Source: Sandaracinaceae bacterium
Lineage (GTDB): Bacteria; Myxococcota_A; Polyangia; Polyangiales; Houyiibacteriaceae
Direction: 5' to 3'
DNA length: 64,000 bases
Assembly: GCA_020633055.1 (NCBI GenBank)
Contig: JACKEJ010000006.1
Coordinates: 558,001 to 622,000 of the forward strand
The notes beneath the pieces are model-generated. The model made no database searches. It was given only the letters and a program-made list of their open reading frames with translations, and was not told the origin of the DNA. A program made the translations under genes and the position numbers. Position 1 is the first letter of the stretch. The number at the start of each line of letters is the position of its first letter. This document shows positions 34,628 through 42,318 of this stretch, one piece after another.

Positions 34628-36385
34628 TCAGTCGTCCTTCCCCGTCTCGTAGATCGGGTTGTGCTGGCCGGGCTTCTCCCGGCGGATCATGTCGCCCAAG
34701 TCAGCGCCTGCGGGGACCATCGGGTAGACCGCGTCCACCTGCTCCACCACGAACTCCACCACGCACGTGCCGGGGTGGGCCTGGGCGGCGCGCACGGCGG
34801 CTTCCACGTCGTCGCGCTTGTCCACGCGGATGCCCTTCGCGCCGCAGGCCTCGGCCAGCATGACGAAGTTGGGGCTGACCATGGGCGTGGAGACGTAGCG
34901 GCCGCCGTAGAAGAACTGCTGCCACTGGCGCACCATGCCGAGGTAGCCGTTGTTGATGATGGCCACGTTGACCTTGATGCCCTCCTGCAGGCAGGTGGTG
35001 AGCTCGGTCATGGTCATCTGGAAGCCGCCGTCGCCGACGACCACCCACACGTTCTCGTCCGGGCACGCGAACTTGGCGCCGATGGCCGCCGGGAGCGCGA
35101 AGCCCATGGTGCCGAGGCCGCCCGAGGTGACCAGGCGCCGCGGGTAGTCGTGCTTGTAGTACTGCGCCTCCCACATCTGGTGCTGGCCCACGTCGGTCAC
35201 GACCAGCGCCTTGCCCTCCGTGTAGCGGTACAGGTCGTGGATGACGTGCGCGGCGTACAGCTTGCCGTGGTCCGGCATGTCCTTGATGTCGCGCACCGCG
35301 GAGTCACCGCGCATCTCGTCGATGTGGGCCAGCCACTCGGGGCGCTCGGCCTTCTCCACGCGCGGGAGCAGCCGCGAGAGCACGTCCTTCGCGTCGCCCA
35401 CGATGGGCAGCTCGACGCGGACGTTCTTGTTGATCTCGGCCGGGTCCAGCTCGATGTGGATCTTGCGGGCCTTGCGTGCGTACGTGGCGAGGTTCCCCGT
35501 GACGCGGTCGTCGAAGCGCATGCCCACGGCGATGATGAGGTCCGCGTCCTGGATGGCCGAGTTGACCCACGACTCGCCGTGCATGCCCATCATGCCGAGG
35601 TTGCGCGGGTGCGTGGCCGGGAAGCCGCCCAGGCCGAGCAGCGTGCAGGCTGCCGGGATGTCCGTCTTCTCGACGAACTGGCGGAAGACGTCGCTGGCAC
35701 CCGACATGACCACACCCTGACCCGCGAAGAGGATGGGGCGCTTGGCGTCGCGGATCATGCGCGCGGCTTCGTCCAGGTCCGCGTCCATCGGGTTGTACTC
35801 GGGGCGGTAGCCCGGGAGCTCGATCGGGTCGGTGTTCCACTCGAACGTGCAGCTCTGCTGCTGCGCGTCCTTGGTGATGTCCACCAACACGGGGCCGGGG
35901 CGACCCGAGCGCGCGATGTAGAACGCCTCGCGGATGGTGTCCGCGATGTCCTCCGCGCGGTCCACCAGGTAGTTGTGCTTGGTGACGGGCAGGGTGACGC
36001 CGGTGACGTCGGTCTCCTGGAACGCGTCCGTGCCGATGAGGTGACTCGGCACCTGCCCGGTGATGGCCACGAAGGGGATGCTGTCGAGCATCGCCGTGGC
36101 CAAGCCCGTCACGAGGTTGGTGGCGCCGGGGCCCGAGGTGGCGATGCACACGCCCACCTCACCCGAGGCGCGCGCGTAGCCGTCCGCCATGTGCGCGGCG
36201 CCCTGCTCGTGGCGCGTGAGCACGTGGTGGATGGGGTACTGAATCATCGCGTCGTAGGCCGGCATGATGGCCCCGCCCGGGTACCCGAAGATGACCTTGA
36301 CGCCCTCGCGTACCAGCGACTCCCAGATGATCTGGGCGCCGTTGAGCGTGGTTCCGGTGCGGTCGGGGAACTCGTTCTGAGTCAT
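34628..36385 (-). CDS. ilvB: Acetolactate synthase large (catalytic) subunit
   Basis: A 585-residue TPP enzyme making acetolactate or acetohydroxybutyrate, the first common step of valine, leucine and isoleucine synthesis. GAQIIWESLVREGVKVIFGY then PGGAIMPAYDAM is the N-terminal domain with the catalytic Glu in VLTRHEQGAAHMADGYARAS. AITGQVPSHLIGTDAFQETD is the FAD-region segment. The TPP motif is VVGDGGFQMTMTELTTCLQE then NVAIINNGYLGMVRQWQQFF. The start is ATG 36385; the frame is open further upstream but overlaps the attenuator terminator. It is the first structural gene after the ilv leader. Confidence 0.94.
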   Translation of the reverse strand: MTQNEFPDRTGTTLNGAQIIWESLVREGVKVIFGYPGGAIMPAYDAMIQYPIHHVLTRHEQGAAHMADGYARASGEVGVCIATSGPGATNLVTGLATAMLDSIPFVAITGQVPSHLIGTDAFQETDVTGVTLPVTKHNYLVDRAEDIADTIREAFYIARSGRPGPVLVDITKDAQQQSCTFEWNTDPIELPGYRPEYNPMDADLDEAARMIRDAKRPILFAGQGVVMSGASDVFRQFVEKTDIPAACTLLGLGGFPATHPRNLGMMGMHGESWVNSAIQDADLIIAVGMRFDDRVTGNLATYARKARKIHIELDPAEINKNVRVELPIVGDAKDVLSRLLPRVEKAERPEWLAHIDEMRGDSAVRDIKDMPDHGKLYAAHVIHDLYRYTEGKALVVTDVGQHQMWEAQYYKHDYPRRLVTSGGLGTMGFALPAAIGAKFACPDENVWVVVGDGGFQMTMTELTTCLQEGIKVNVAIINNGYLGMVRQWQQFFYGGRYVSTPMVSPNFVMLAEACGAKGIRVDKRDDVEAAVRAAQAHPGTCVVEFVVEQVDAVYPMVPAGADLGDMIRREKPGQHNPIYETGKDD

Positions 36386-36466
36386 GCTGGTCCTGTGGGC
36401 GGTTGGGGGCTGCTGGGCACGATGAGAGGGGGGAGGGGTGAGCTTTTTCGAGGCGCGCTGCGGATG

Positions 36467-36495
36467 AAAAAAAACCCTCGCGGGGAGGCGAGGGT
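36467..36495 (-). terminator. Intrinsic terminator of the ilv attenuator
   Basis: On the minus strand ACCCTCGC (36495-36488), loop CTCCCC, and GCGAGGGT (36481-36474) form a perfect 8-bp stem followed by a run of T (36473-36467). It lies 81 bases before ilvB and 23 bases after the leader peptide stop. GGCGAGG inside the leader (36542-36536) can pair with CCTCGCC in the 5' arm and loop, an alternative antiterminator of 7 bp. The stem and U-tract are the strongest terminator in the window. Confidence 0.88.
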
Positions 36496-36518
36496 CATCA
36501 GGGGCAGGCCGGGGGGTG

Positions 36519-36674
36519 TCAGGCTTCCTGGTGGTCCTCGCCGAGGCAGCTGCCAATTAGCAGCAGGCCGCGGAGGCCAATAACGACGCCGTCCACTACT
36601 ACGACCCCACCGCGCACGCCAGCAGCCGCCAGAGCGACCGAGCTGTTCTGCGAGATGAGGGAGGGGGCGAACAT
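36519..36674 (-). CDS. ilvL: ilv-leu operon leader peptide
   Basis: A 51-residue frame from ATG 36674 whose middle is almost only branched-chain residues: GVRGGVVVVDGVVIGLRG followed by LLLIGSC. Val, Ile and Leu are all sampled, fitting an operon that makes all three. The run uses codons that are rare in this GC-rich DNA (GTA GTA, GTT ATT, CTA ATT), as expected if ribosome stalling there is selected. The stop is 23 bases before the terminator stem. An in-frame ATG at 36704 would give 61 residues, but a promoter-like TTGACG-N17-CACACT (36711-36683) lies over that start and points to 36674. The annotation by role is confident; the exact start is not. Confidence 0.8.
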   Translation of the reverse strand: MFAPSLISQNSSVALAAAGVRGGVVVVDGVVIGLRGLLLIGSCLGEDHQEA

Positions 36675-36682
36675 CTGGGAGG

Positions 36683-36711
36683 AGTGTGGAGCGGTCTGGG
36701 ACATGCGTCAA
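36683..36711 (-). promoter_or_regulatory. Candidate promoter for the ilvL-ilvBH-leuACD-cimA operon
   Basis: TTGACG (36711-36706), a 17-base spacer and CACACT (36688-36683) on the minus strand. The -10 keeps A2, A4 and T6 of TATAAT, exactly as in the trp promoter candidate (CAGAGT). The leader ATG at 36674 lies 8 bases further, so the message would be nearly leaderless. Confidence 0.5.
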
Positions 36712-36738
36712 GCGAACGGCGCGCAAGAGTTGCGCGTC

Positions 36739-37080
36739 TTACTTCGACTCGCGCTGCACGCCCGCACGGAACAGATCCGCGAGCTCACTCGCGTGGGTCT
36801 GTGTGGCCCTGGCCTGGCGCTCGAGGATGGCTTCGACACCCAGGCTCGAGTCGAGCTCGCTGAGGTACTGATCCACCGCGAGCCGCGCGAGGCCGTCGAT
36901 GCGCTCGCCCCAGCGCTCACGCAGACGCTCCTTCGCCGCTTCTTCCAGCAGGGAGCGGAAGGCGCGTCGGGCGGCGTGGTCGGCCTCCCCCTTGAGCATC
37001 TGGGAGGGCTCGAGGTCCAGGAAGCGGGCGTTCTGGGGGCTGGGGGTGGGGCCGCGGTCGTGGCACTTGTCGTCGGTCAT
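36739..37080 (-). CDS. Small hypothetical protein upstream of the ilv operon
   Basis: A 113-residue protein starting at ATG 37080 (MTDDKCHDRGPTPSPQNARF). The C-terminal 85 residues are strongly helical and charged (MLKGEADHAARRAFRSLLEE, AAKERLRERWGERIDGLARL, AILERQARATQTHASELADL), suggesting a helical bundle or coiled coil. No signal peptide or membrane segment. I recognise no family. It ends 28 bases before the ilv promoter candidate on the same strand, so reading through into the operon is possible. The plus strand here is antisense. Confidence 0.55.
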   Translation of the reverse strand: MTDDKCHDRGPTPSPQNARFLDLEPSQMLKGEADHAARRAFRSLLEEAAKERLRERWGERIDGLARLAVDQYLSELDSSLGVEAILERQARATQTHASELADLFRAGVQRESK

Positions 37081-37305
37081 GGGTCGTCTCCGGGTGGGCT
37101 CCCAGTCTGCCGTGTGCACCACCCCGGGGAAAGGCCCCGTGTCCCGTCAGCGGGACGTGGCGCCGCGTCGGGCCGGTCCGGCCGCACAGGCGTCGCGCCA
37201 GGCCGAGCTGGCCGCAGGCAGGCGTGGCGATGGCGACACTCGCGCTCCTGGTCTTCGTCGCCCGTTCGTGTCAGCGTCCGCGAGCTGCACGACCGGAGGG
37301 CGCAC

Positions 37306-38730
37306 ATGAGAGGGACGACGACACAACTCACGCGATGGGCGAGCTCGACCTTGCGTCGCGACGCCGGCCGTCGGCTGGGCCTCCTGCTGAGCGCCCTCAC
37401 GGGGATCGCCGTCGTGGTGGCGGGCTGTGCAGACGAGGCTCCTGGAGCCTGCGATCCCCGCGAGCTCGCCTGTCGGGAGCTGATCGCCGCCGAGATCCTC
37501 CGTGTGCGCGGAGGCCCTCCCGTGACGCTGCCACCCGTCGAAGTGGTCACGGAAGACGAGCTGCGGGCGCGCTTGGAGCAAGACGCCGTGTCGCTGACAC
37601 CCGAAGAGGCCGCGCTGTTCGAGAAGTGGGGCCGGGGGCTGATGTTGTTGCGCCTGGTGTCGTCCCCGGACGCCGTCACGCGCGGGAGCATCGACGACTT
37701 CGTGATGTCCGTGTGGGGGTACTACGACCGCGAGACGGGGCAGATCACCCTGATCGAACGGCCGCAGTCCGCGGACCCAGACACCGCCACCTGGCTGTTC
37801 GCGCACGAGCTCACGCACCACGCCCAGGCGCTGGACCTGCAGGCGGGGTTCGCCACCCAGGCTGGGTTGAACGGGAGCATCGACACCCAGGACGCGCTCT
37901 CCCACCACAGCGAGGGCGAGGCGGTCGTCGTCTCGGAGCTCGTGCGCGCGGAGCTGCGCGGCTCGCGCTTCGGGTTCGAGGACGCGCGGACCTACTTCGC
38001 GCGGTGGTTGCTCGCGACCCAGCAAGAGGTCGCCGACAGCCGCGATCCCTATCTCGTCGTCCGCGCGCGCATGAAGTACCCCGTCGGTGGGGCCTACTTG
38101 AGTGAGGTGCGCTTCGACCACGGAAACGACGCCCTGCGGACGCAGTGGGTGCCCCCCGTGTCGACGACGGCGAGCTGGATGCGGGGCTACGAGGCCGTCG
38201 AGGAGGTGGAGGCCCTCGAGGACTGCGAGCTGCCGATCACGCCGACCAGCTACATGGGCATCGTCGACGAGCGCCTGGGTGGCGAGTTGCTGTTCGCCAT
38301 GCTCATTCCGGAGGGGGTACGAGACGAGGCGTCCTTGGCGCGAAGCTGGGCGGCCGCCACGCACTGGCGCTCCGACCACGTGCGGGTCTTCGTAGACGTC
38401 ACGGTCCCCCCGGCGAGCGCACCCGTGGCGGTGGCGTACCGCGTGCGCTTGGACTCGGAGGACGCAGCAGCGGAGGTGGAGGCGCTCTTCGACGACTCTC
38501 TCGGCAACGCTGGCACCGTCTCGCGCATGGCGCGCGACGTGCTGGTGCTGCTGGCGGAGGACCCGGCGGTGTGGTCGTCGCCCGCGTTCCCCAGCTGCGA
38601 CCAGACGCTCCGACGCGCGTCGTCCGCGACGCGTATGCCCCCCGTTCCTGGCTTGCCCGCCGTGGACGTCACGTGGCGGCCGAGCGCGTCGTCCAGCGTG
38701 TCTCCGGATGTGTCTTCGGCCGCAGAGTGA
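37306..38730 (+). CDS. Lipoprotein with HExxH metalloprotease-like motif
   Basis: A 474-residue protein starting at ATG 37306 with GGAGGG about 7 bases upstream. RRLGLLLSALTGIAVVVAGC is a signal with lipobox VAGC. The central region contains LFAHELTHHAQALDLQ (His-Glu-x-x-His, about residues 170-185) and, further on, SHHSEGEAVVVSELVRAEL, whose Glu could be the third zinc ligand as in gluzincins; together with the surrounding helices this suggests a zinc metallopeptidase. The C-terminal 130 residues form another alpha/beta part (VRVFVDVTVPPASAPVAVAY). Substrate unknown. It stands alone between the ilv cluster and the SDR gene. Confidence 0.72.
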   Translation: MRGTTTQLTRWASSTLRRDAGRRLGLLLSALTGIAVVVAGCADEAPGACDPRELACRELIAAEILRVRGGPPVTLPPVEVVTEDELRARLEQDAVSLTPEEAALFEKWGRGLMLLRLVSSPDAVTRGSIDDFVMSVWGYYDRETGQITLIERPQSADPDTATWLFAHELTHHAQALDLQAGFATQAGLNGSIDTQDALSHHSEGEAVVVSELVRAELRGSRFGFEDARTYFARWLLATQQEVADSRDPYLVVRARMKYPVGGAYLSEVRFDHGNDALRTQWVPPVSTTASWMRGYEAVEEVEALEDCELPITPTSYMGIVDERLGGELLFAMLIPEGVRDEASLARSWAAATHWRSDHVRVFVDVTVPPASAPVAVAYRVRLDSEDAAAEVEALFDDSLGNAGTVSRMARDVLVLLAEDPAVWSSPAFPSCDQTLRRASSATRMPPVPGLPAVDVTWRPSASSSVSPDVSSAAE

Positions 38731-38848
38731 GTGGCGCGTTGACCCAGGCGCCCACCCGTGCTTATTCACCATCCGGTGAACACGGCGTGGACGCTGCGTC
38801 CACCGTGCGTTCTCGTCACCACTCGACAGACTCGGAAAGGAAGCAGCG

Positions 38849-39628
38849 ATGCCGCGTATGAATCTCGAAGGAAGCTCCTCGATCGTCACCGGAGGTGCCT
38901 CGGGCATCGGAGAGGGGGCCGCCCGTCAGCTGGCGGCAGCGGGCTCGAAGGTGGTCATCGCCGACCTCAACGCCGAACGCGGCGACGCCATCGCCAAGGA
39001 GCTGGGCGGCGCGTTCGTGAAGTGCGACGTCTCCAACGTCGAGAACGCGCAGGAGGCCGTGGCTGCCGCGCAGAAGCTGGGACCTCTGCGCGCTCTGGTG
39101 AACTCGGCCGGCCTGGGCCTCGGCATGCGCACGGTGGGTCGCGACGGCACCCCCTTGCCGCTCGAGAAGTTCACGTTCGTGATCAAGGTCAACCTGTTGG
39201 GGTCGTTCAACATGCTCAGCCAGGCCGCGGCGGCGATGGCCACGCAAGAGCCCCTCGACGCCGACGGGTCGCGCGGCGCCATCGTGAACATGGCCTCGGT
39301 CGCCGCCTTCGACGGACAGATCGGGCAGGCTGCCTACTCCGCGTCCAAGGGCGGCGTGGTCGGCATGACGCTCCCCGTGGCGCGCGACCTGGCCGCGCTG
39401 GGCATCCGCGTCAACACCATCGCGCCCGGCCTGATCGACACGCCCATCTACGGTTCGGGGCCGGACAGCGACGCGTTCAAGGCCAAGCTGGGCGAGTCCG
39501 TGCTGTTCCCCAAGCGCCTCGGGTCCGCCGAAGAGCTGGCCTTCATGGTGATGGAGTGCCTGACCAACCCGTACATGAACGGCGAGGTCATCCGCGTGGA
39601 CGGCGGCATCCGCATGCCGCCCAAGTGA
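38849..39628 (+). CDS. Short-chain dehydrogenase, 3-hydroxyacyl-CoA dehydrogenase type 2-like
   Basis: A 259-residue SDR. SSIVTGGASGIGEGAARQLA holds the TGxxxGxG cofactor motif, DLNA after the second strand selects NAD(H), VNSAGLG is the NAG-type motif, and the catalytic Ser-Tyr-Lys are in MASVAAFDGQIGQAAYSASK. IAPGLIDTPIYGS follows. The insertion with LPLEKFTFVIKVNLLGSFNM and MNGEVIRVDGGIRMPPK at the C-terminus match the HSD17B10-like family (3-hydroxy-2-methylbutyryl-CoA and other hydroxyacyl-CoA dehydrogenases). It probably works in isoleucine or fatty-acid degradation. GGAAAGGAAG precedes the ATG. Confidence 0.87.
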   Translation: MPRMNLEGSSSIVTGGASGIGEGAARQLAAAGSKVVIADLNAERGDAIAKELGGAFVKCDVSNVENAQEAVAAAQKLGPLRALVNSAGLGLGMRTVGRDGTPLPLEKFTFVIKVNLLGSFNMLSQAAAAMATQEPLDADGSRGAIVNMASVAAFDGQIGQAAYSASKGGVVGMTLPVARDLAALGIRVNTIAPGLIDTPIYGSGPDSDAFKAKLGESVLFPKRLGSAEELAFMVMECLTNPYMNGEVIRVDGGIRMPPK

Positions 39629-39661
39629 GCACGGCGCCCGCTGCCCAGCCCTGAACGCACA

Positions 39662-39690
39662 CGGCGCGCAGCCCAGGGAGCCGCGCGCCG
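39662..39690. terminator. GC-rich hairpin between convergent genes
   Basis: CGGCGCGC (39662-39669) and GCGCGCCG (39683-39690) form a perfect 8-bp stem around a 13-base loop, in the gap between the convergent SDR and ilvC genes. No T-run flanks it on either side. Position suggests a shared 3' element. Confidence 0.4.
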
Positions 39691-39712
39691 CGTCAGGGGG
39701 GTCGGAGGTGGA

Positions 39713-41197
39713 TCAGCCGCCGACGGCGATCTGCTTCATCGCGGTCATGTGCCCGCGCAGCACGGCGCCGATCTTCTCGACCGGGTGCGCCTCGATGGCC
39801 TGGTTGACCTTGAGCAGCTTGAGGTTGTCCACCTGCTGGCTGCCGGCGCCGTAGGGCTGCCCGATCACGTCGGTGGTCTGGCGGCTCATGAACTCGGCCA
39901 GGAGCGGCACCGCGGCGTGGCTGAACAGGTAGCAACCGTACTCGGCCGTGTCGCTGATGACCTTGTTCATCTCGTACAGCTTCTTGCGCGCGATGGTGTT
40001 CGCGATGAGCGGCGTCTCGTGCAGCGACTCGTAGTAGGCGGACTCGGGCTTCATGCCCACGTCCACCATGCACTCGAAGGCCAGCTCCACGCCCGCCTTG
40101 CACATGGCGACCATCAGCACGGCGTTGTCGAAGTACTCCTGCTCCGGGATCTCGACGCTGCCGGCCGGCGTCTTCTCGAAGGCCGACTCGTTGGTCGCCT
40201 GGCGCCACGCCAGCAGGTTCTTGTCGTCGTTGTCCCAGTCTTCCATCATCGTCTTGCTGAAGTGCCCGGTGATGATGTCGTCCTGGTGCTTCTCGAACAG
40301 CGGGCGCATGATGACGCGCAGCTCCTCGGCCAGCTCGAACGCCTTGATCTTGGCGGGGTTGCTCAGGCGGTCGAGCATGAGCGTGAGGCCGCCCTGCTTG
40401 AGGGCCTCGGTGATGGTCTCCCAGCCGTACTGCACCAGCTTGCTGGCGTAGCCGGGCTCGATGCCGTTCGCGACCATCTTGTCGAAGCACAGCAGCGCGC
40501 CCGTCTGCAGCATGCCGCAGAGGATGGTCTGCTCGCCCATCAGGTCGCTCTTCACCTCGGCGATGAAGCTCGACTCGAGCACGCCCGCGCGATCACCGCC
40601 GGTCGCCGCCGCGTAGGCCTTCGCGATCTCGAGGCCGTCGCCGTTGGGGTCGTTCTCGGTGTGCACCGCGATGAGCGTCGGCACGCCGAAGCCGCGCTTG
40701 TACTCCTCGCGCACCTCGGTGCCCGGGCACTTCGGGGCCACCATGACCACCGTGAGGTCCTCACGGATCTTCTGGCCCTCCTCCACGATGTTGAAGCCGT
40801 GGCTGTAGGCGAGGCACGCGCCCTTCTTCATCAGCGGCATGACGCTCTGCACGACGTCGGCGTGCTGCTTGTCCGGCGCGAGGTTGCACACCAGGTCGGC
40901 CGTCGGGATCATCTCGTCGTAGTTGCCGACCTTGAAGCCGTTCTCGGTGGCGTTCAGGTAGCTCTGGCGCTTGCCGTCGATGGCGCCCTGGCGCAGCGCG
41001 TAGCTGACATCCAGGCCGGAGTCGCGCATGTTGAGGCCCTGGTTGAGGCCCTGTGCGCCGCAGCCCACGATGACCACCTTCTTGCCCGCGAGCTTCTCGA
41101 CGCCGTTGAACTCGCTGGCGCTCATGAAGCGGCAGCGGCCGAGCTGGTCGAGCTTCTGGGCCATGGTGAGGGTGTTGAAGTAGTTCTGACGGGCCAT
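39713..41197 (-). CDS. ilvC: Ketol-acid reductoisomerase, class II (long form)
   Basis: IlvC converts acetolactate or acetohydroxybutyrate to the dihydroxy acids with NADPH. At 494 residues this is the long class II enzyme of E. coli (491) rather than the 330-residue class I form. KKVVIVGCGAQGLNQGLNMR is the Rossmann fold start, YALRQGAIDGKRQSY the NADPH-specific loop, VMVAPKCPGTEVREEYKRGF the substrate region, and two knotted C-terminal domains follow. AGGAG lies 9 bases before ATG 41197. It is not in the ilv-leu operon but divergent from an ilvY-like regulator, as in enterobacteria. Confidence 0.93.
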   Translation of the reverse strand: MARQNYFNTLTMAQKLDQLGRCRFMSASEFNGVEKLAGKKVVIVGCGAQGLNQGLNMRDSGLDVSYALRQGAIDGKRQSYLNATENGFKVGNYDEMIPTADLVCNLAPDKQHADVVQSVMPLMKKGACLAYSHGFNIVEEGQKIREDLTVVMVAPKCPGTEVREEYKRGFGVPTLIAVHTENDPNGDGLEIAKAYAAATGGDRAGVLESSFIAEVKSDLMGEQTILCGMLQTGALLCFDKMVANGIEPGYASKLVQYGWETITEALKQGGLTLMLDRLSNPAKIKAFELAEELRVIMRPLFEKHQDDIITGHFSKTMMEDWDNDDKNLLAWRQATNESAFEKTPAGSVEIPEQEYFDNAVLMVAMCKAGVELAFECMVDVGMKPESAYYESLHETPLIANTIARKKLYEMNKVISDTAEYGCYLFSHAAVPLLAEFMSRQTTDVIGQPYGAGSQQVDNLKLLKVNQAIEAHPVEKIGAVLRGHMTAMKQIAVGG

Positions 41198-41272
41198 CGT
41201 GCGATCTCCTGGTTGGGAGCTTCTTTGTACGGGTCGCGGGCGCTCCTGCCAATGTTGCGCGTGCGTCTATTT

Positions 41273-41300
41273 CTTGTACTCTGTGTTGCGGTTTCTGCAA
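41273..41300 (-). promoter_or_regulatory. Candidate ilvC promoter
   Basis: TTGCAG (41300-41295), 16 bases, TACAAG (41278-41273) on the minus strand. The -35 lies in the 3' arm of the palindromic IlvY site, so the regulator would contact RNA polymerase there. Confidence 0.45.
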
Positions 41301-41303
41301 CAC
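41283..41303. promoter_or_regulatory. Candidate IlvY operator (perfect inverted repeat)
   Basis: GTGTTGC and GCAACAC are perfect 7-base arms around a 7-base centre. The inner TGC and GCA form a T-N11-A motif as in LysR-type sites. It ends one base before the ilvY ATG and overlaps the candidate ilvC -35, the position expected for joint autoregulation and ilvC activation. Confidence 0.6.
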
Positions 41304-41304
41304 C

Positions 41305-42207
41305 ATGTCCGCGCCCTTTCTCGACGCCTACGCGCAGTTCCTGCACCTGGCCGACACGCTGCACTTCTCGCGCAGCGCGGAGGCGCTGGCGATGAGCCCC
41401 TCGGCGCTGACACGCTGCATCCAGCGTCTGGAGGAGGAGCTGGGCCACGCGCTCTTCGTGCGCGACCGGCGCAAGGTGAGCCTCACCCGCGCGGGGCAGC
41501 TGTTCCGCGACCACGCGCGGCAGCAGCTCATCGCGCACCGCGAGCTGCTCGAGGCGCTGTCGGCCGAGGAGGCGTCCCCCACCGGCGAGCTGCGCATCGC
41601 GTGCACCGTGACAGCCTGCCACTCCGTGCTCCCGTCGCTCTTGGCGCGCAGCCGGGCCCTGTATCCCGACATCGCGCTCCAGCTCCGTACGGGTGACGCG
41701 GCACGCTCGCTGCAGCAGCTGCACGCGGACGAGGTGGACATGGCCGTGGTGCCTGCGCCCGACGTCAGCGACGACGAGCTGCGCTACGTGGATCTGGCCA
41801 CGACGGCGCTCACCTTCGTCGCGCCCGCCGCCGACGAGGAGCTGCAAGAGCGTGTGCGGCACGGAGGGAAGCACTGGAACGGCCTGCCGGTGATCATGCC
41901 GCGCCGGGGCGTCGAGCGAGCGCGTGTGGACGCGTACTTCGCCGAGCTGGGCGTCTCCCCCAGCCGCTACGCCGAGGTGGACGGCAACGAGGCCATCCTC
42001 GCGATGGTATCGCTCGGGTGCGGGGTGGGCCTCGTGCCGGAGCTGGTGCGCCAGGGTAGCCCCCTGCGCGACGCCATCCGGGCCGTGCCCGTCCCGAGCC
42101 CCCCAGCGGGCTACACGGTGGCGCTGTGCGCGAAGCCACGCACCCTCGAGCGTCGGGCGATGGCGGCGTTCTGGGAGCTGGCATCCACACGTGCGGAGAC
42201 GCCGTGA
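41305..42207 (+). CDS. ilvY: LysR-type regulator, IlvY-like
   Basis: A 300-residue LysR protein. The HTH is FLHLADTLHFSRSAEALAMS followed by PSALTRCIQRLEEELGHALF, with the typical LTRAG end. The effector domain starts near GELRIACTVTACHSVLPSLL and includes MVSLGCGVGLVPELVR. The divergent position next to ilvC is that of E. coli IlvY, which activates ilvC when acetolactate or acetohydroxybutyrate accumulates. The intergenic palindrome fits such a site. The symbol rests on position plus family. Confidence 0.83.
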   Translation: MSAPFLDAYAQFLHLADTLHFSRSAEALAMSPSALTRCIQRLEEELGHALFVRDRRKVSLTRAGQLFRDHARQQLIAHRELLEALSAEEASPTGELRIACTVTACHSVLPSLLARSRALYPDIALQLRTGDAARSLQQLHADEVDMAVVPAPDVSDDELRYVDLATTALTFVAPAADEELQERVRHGGKHWNGLPVIMPRRGVERARVDAYFAELGVSPSRYAEVDGNEAILAMVSLGCGVGLVPELVRQGSPLRDAIRAVPVPSPPAGYTVALCAKPRTLERRAMAAFWELASTRAETP

Positions 42208-42318
42208 GGCCTCCCGCACGGCGAGGCGGGCCACGGGCTCGTCGGATGCAAGCACGCCCCATCGGCACCTGGAGGGCGTGCGTTGCGCTGGACGCGAAGG
42301 CGGTGCGACCCTCGGGCG

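Noticed and set aside
34661..36583. 640-codon plus-strand frame
   Set aside because: Antisense of ilvB, whose TPP motifs are unmistakable.
36704..36704. ATG 36704 as the ilv leader start
   Set aside because: A promoter-like TTGACG-N17-CACACT covers it, so the message would begin after this codon; ATG 36674 is preferred.
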